Shown here piece by piece: positions 61,126 to 64,000 of a stretch of DNA of 64,000 nucleotides. Below the pieces are notes generated by a model that was not told the DNA's origin, searched no databases, and saw nothing but the letters and a program-made list of their open reading frames with translations. Made by a program: the position numbers and the translations under genes. The DNA lies in contig JABCZR010000006.1 in the NCBI GenBank assembly GCA_013289585.1, forward strand, positions 1 to 64,000, given 5' to 3'. The first letter of the stretch is position 1. Every line of letters starts with the position of its first letter. This DNA comes from Acidobacteriota bacterium (GTDB taxonomy: Bacteria > Acidobacteriota > Terriglobia > Acidiferrales > UBA7541).

Positions 61126-61318
61126 TCCGGCGTCAATTTACCGTCGCATCGGCGAAAACATAGGGCTACTCGAATGAAGTTTATCGCTTGTGAAACTGTC
61201 CGCGGGGAGACACGAGAACGCTTCTACTAAGGGTTAAGGGAATTGAACAGCCGTTTACCAGCCTGGTTGAGCGATAAGGGCCATTTGTAAGACTTCTTCA
61301 ACATGGGAGAACAATGCT

Positions 61319-61894
61319 ATGAGCAAGATAAAACGAATAGGTTGTGCATTGGTATTGATTGGGATCGCGGGCCTGACGGCGTATTCGCAGGAGAAAGAAA
61401 GTGAATATGTCGCCCCGTCAGAAGCCATTCCAAGGGGCAAGGCCCCTAAGATGAAGGTTCGATTACTGAATCCCGGAGAGACGACGAGACAGTACGAGGT
61501 CATTTTCTATCAGGGAGACGAGGCTTTTTCCGGACTCGTAGAGTTTGCGCAGCAATATCACGTTACGAGTGCGCATTTCACCGCTATTGGAGCGCTGAAT
61601 GGAGCAGTGTTGGGCTGGTTCGATCCTGGGCGCAAAATGTACAAGAAGATTCCCATAAACGGTCAACTGGAAGCGATTGGAATGAGCGGCGATATCGCCC
61701 TCTATCAAGGAAAGCCTATGGTCCATACGCACATGGCGGTGGGTGGCCCGGATGGAGCGGCACACGGTGGTCACGTTCTCGAGGCGCATGTATCGCCGAC
61801 GCTAGAAGTGATGGTTACAGTCGATCCAGTAACGATGCAAAAGCGCTTCGATCCGGAAACAGACCTCACGTTGATTGACCCGGCTGTGCAATAA
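61319..61894 (+). CDS. PPC/DUF296-domain protein with signal peptide
   Basis: LVLIGIAGLTAYSQ signal; VTSAHFTAIGALNGAVLGWFDP; HTHMAVGGPDGAAHGGHVLEAHVSPTLEVMV. Confidence 0.88.
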   Translation: MSKIKRIGCALVLIGIAGLTAYSQEKESEYVAPSEAIPRGKAPKMKVRLLNPGETTRQYEVIFYQGDEAFSGLVEFAQQYHVTSAHFTAIGALNGAVLGWFDPGRKMYKKIPINGQLEAIGMSGDIALYQGKPMVHTHMAVGGPDGAAHGGHVLEAHVSPTLEVMVTVDPVTMQKRFDPETDLTLIDPAVQ

Positions 61895-61933
61895 CACGAA
61901 ATTGTGCCGGCAAATGCAAAATGGAGAGAAACC

Positions 61934-62242
61934 ATGACTGAAGTATATGTGATCGCAAGATCTGTGGCGCGCGGAGGGAGGGAAAACCAACTCAGAGAAC
62001 TCCTGCGGGGCATGTTAGCTCCTACCCGTGCCGAATCGGGATGCAAATTGTATGAACTCTATGAGTCAGACTCGAAGGGACGCTTCTATTTCTACGAAAT
62101 ATGGGAGAGTCAAACTGCGCTCGATAAACACGCAGCCAGCCCTCACTTTAAGCACTTGGAGCAGACTGTCGGCGAACTAGTGCAGGAGCCCTTCGATGTA
62201 AATATCTTGGAGAGGGTTTTGACCCGCTCCGCAGCATTGTGA
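61934..62242 (+). CDS. antibiotic biosynthesis monooxygenase (ABM) domain protein
   Basis: ESGCKLYELYESDSKGRFYFYEIWESQTALDKHAASPHFKHL. Confidence 0.9.
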   Translation: MTEVYVIARSVARGGRENQLRELLRGMLAPTRAESGCKLYELYESDSKGRFYFYEIWESQTALDKHAASPHFKHLEQTVGELVQEPFDVNILERVLTRSAAL

Positions 62243-62304
62243 ATTCTGCAGTCTACGCGAAGAGTCGAAAGCGAGACAAAATTAAGAGGAGGAGAACATA
62301 CGTC

Positions 62305-63387
62305 GTGAGTGTCAAGAACGATCCATATCCTCAAGAGGACTCGCGTCAACCAAATCTCGGGCTGGTGGCGAGAACTCATGATGCAGCGGGTGCCGGAGTG
62401 TCGCGCCGGGAATTCCTGGGATTAGCGGCGGCGTCTATTTTCCTTGCGCACGCTGACCACCAGTCCCCGGGTTCAGAATCCAGGAACGGCATTCCTTATC
62501 GGACGCTGGGCCGTAGCGGAGAGAGAGTTTCGCTCATCGGGCTCGGTGGCTATCATCTCGGCAAACAAGCGGAACCCCAGGAAAGTATTCGCATCATCCG
62601 TACGGGTCTTGATGAGGGCATCAATTTTCTCGACAACTGCTGGGACTACAACGGCGGCGAGAGTGAAATCCGCATGGGCAACGCGCTACGCGATGGCTAT
62701 CGCCAAAAGGCTTTTCTGATGTCCAAGATCGATGGGCGCACGAAAGCTGCCGCTGCAAGCCAAATCAGTGAATCCTTGCGCCGTCTTCAGACTGACCGGA
62801 TCGATCTGCTCCAATTTCATGAGGTTATTCGCGACACCGATCCAGATCGCATTTTTGCCGAAGGCGGCGCAATGGCAGCCATCCTGGAGGCGCAAAAGGC
62901 AGGCAAAGTTCGCTTTATCGGCTTCACAGGCCACAAGAGTCCGGACATTCATTTGAAAATGCTGGAAACCGCTTCAAATCATAACTTCACGTTTGATGCC
63001 GTTCAGATGCCTCTCAATGTCATGGACGCGCACTTCAACAGTTTTGAAAAGAAGGTTCTGCCGGCCTTGCTCAAGAGCGATATCGGGGTCCTGGGTATGA
63101 AGCCCATGGGCGACCACTTCATTCTCGACAGCAAAACAGCTACCGCGGTGGAGTGCCTTCACTATGCCATGAATCTTCCCACCAGTGTGGTGATCACGGG
63201 CTGCGATTCGCTCCCGATTCTTCAGCAAGCGCTTGAAGCTGCTCGCAGTTTCCAGCCGATGAATTCGTCCCAAGTCGCAGCTCTTTTGGCAAAAACAGCA
63301 AAGGCTGCGGAAGCCGGGCGGTTCGAGCTTTATAAAACGAGCCACCAGTTCGACGGCACCTACGCCAACCCGCAGTGGCTTGGCTAG
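62305..63387 (+). CDS. aldo/keto reductase, Tat-exported
   Basis: AGGAGGAG SD; SRREFLGLAAASIFLAHA; DEGINFLDNCWDYNGGESEIRMGNAL. Confidence 0.9.
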   Translation: MSVKNDPYPQEDSRQPNLGLVARTHDAAGAGVSRREFLGLAAASIFLAHADHQSPGSESRNGIPYRTLGRSGERVSLIGLGGYHLGKQAEPQESIRIIRTGLDEGINFLDNCWDYNGGESEIRMGNALRDGYRQKAFLMSKIDGRTKAAAASQISESLRRLQTDRIDLLQFHEVIRDTDPDRIFAEGGAMAAILEAQKAGKVRFIGFTGHKSPDIHLKMLETASNHNFTFDAVQMPLNVMDAHFNSFEKKVLPALLKSDIGVLGMKPMGDHFILDSKTATAVECLHYAMNLPTSVVITGCDSLPILQQALEAARSFQPMNSSQVAALLAKTAKAAEAGRFELYKTSHQFDGTYANPQWLG

Positions 63388-63425
63388 AAGGGAACCATTT
63401 CCAATTAAGCAGGGAGAGGGACAAC

Positions 63426-64000
63426 ATGCTGGAATATATCAACATTAAAGGCACGACTCTCCAGAGTTCGCGAATCGCACTCGGCACTTGGGCCATCGGC
63501 GGCTGGATGTGGGGTGGAAGCGACGAGAAAGACTCCATTCGCACCATTCATGCGGCACTGGATCAAGGCATCAATTTAATCGACACTGCACCCATCTACG
63601 GTCAGGGGCGCTCCGAAGAAATCGTGGGCAAAGCCTTGCTCCAAAACGGTGGCCGCGAGGATGTCATCCTGGCCACGAAAGTGGGGATCGACTGGAGCAC
63701 CGGCAGAATCGAGCGCAACTCTTCGCGCCGGCGCATTCTGCAGGAGCTCGAGGATTCGCTCCGTCGCCTTCAGACGGATTACATCGATCTGTATCAGGTG
63801 CATTGGCCCGACCCCCTCGTCCCGATCGAGGAGACAGCCTCCACTCTTCGCGAACTATACGAGCAGGGAAAGATTCGCGCCATCGGAGTGAGCAATCATT
63901 CGCCTGAAGAGTTGGCGCGTTTCGAATCTGCCGCGCCATTGCACACCATTCAGCCGCCTTACAATCTCTTCGAACGCGAAATCGAGCGCGATGTTTTGCC
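63426..64000 (+). CDS. aldo/keto reductase, truncated by window end
   Basis: MLEYINIKGTTLQSSRIALGTWAIGGWMWGG; INLIDTAPIYGQGRSEEIVGKAL; open at base 64000. Confidence 0.92.
   Translation, partial: MLEYINIKGTTLQSSRIALGTWAIGGWMWGGSDEKDSIRTIHAALDQGINLIDTAPIYGQGRSEEIVGKALLQNGGREDVILATKVGIDWSTGRIERNSSRRRILQELEDSLRRLQTDYIDLYQVHWPDPLVPIEETASTLRELYEQGKIRAIGVSNHSPEELARFESAAPLHTIQPPYNLFEREIERDVL

Overview
This 64 kb window looks like acidobacterial chromosome (inferred from gene content; no taxonomic search was run). Bases ~1-12.9 kb resemble an accessory or island region. It holds small hypothetical proteins, a wHTH/RibD-type deaminase fusion, a stand-alone WYL-like protein, a truncated tRNA-Leu piece, and an integrase module (tyrosine integrase, two excisionase-type HTH proteins, a P-loop protein, a CxxC zinc-finger protein) abutting a tRNA-Pro gene. 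From ~13.2 kb onward most genes are housekeeping or metabolic: serA, yqeY, two DUF3857/transglutaminase paralogs, OPT transporter, rhomboid, pyk, gpmI, eno, glgC, rpsU, homoserine dehydrogenase, peptidases and oxidoreductases. Main points for follow-up: (1) a rhodanese-like gene (8213-8530, minus) with two in-frame UGA codons exactly where the family has its C-x-C-P active-site cysteines, followed by a potential bSECIS-like hairpin; this is a candidate double-Sec (U-G-U-P) selenoprotein. (2) A five-gene amidoligase / ATP-grasp / peptidase / esterase cluster (45.7-51.2 kb), suggestive of an uncharacterised peptide or amide metabolite pathway. (3) A homoserine dehydrogenase frame with no canonical start codon ahead of its Rossmann motif, in the same frame as the upstream peptidase and separated from it by one TGA. 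(4) A GT39-like gene interrupted by one in-frame TAG. (5) A 24-codon microprotein with a good SD and its own terminator. (6) Several palindrome or repeat clusters in intergenic regions. No CRISPR array, rRNA operon or recognisable known anti-phage system was seen.
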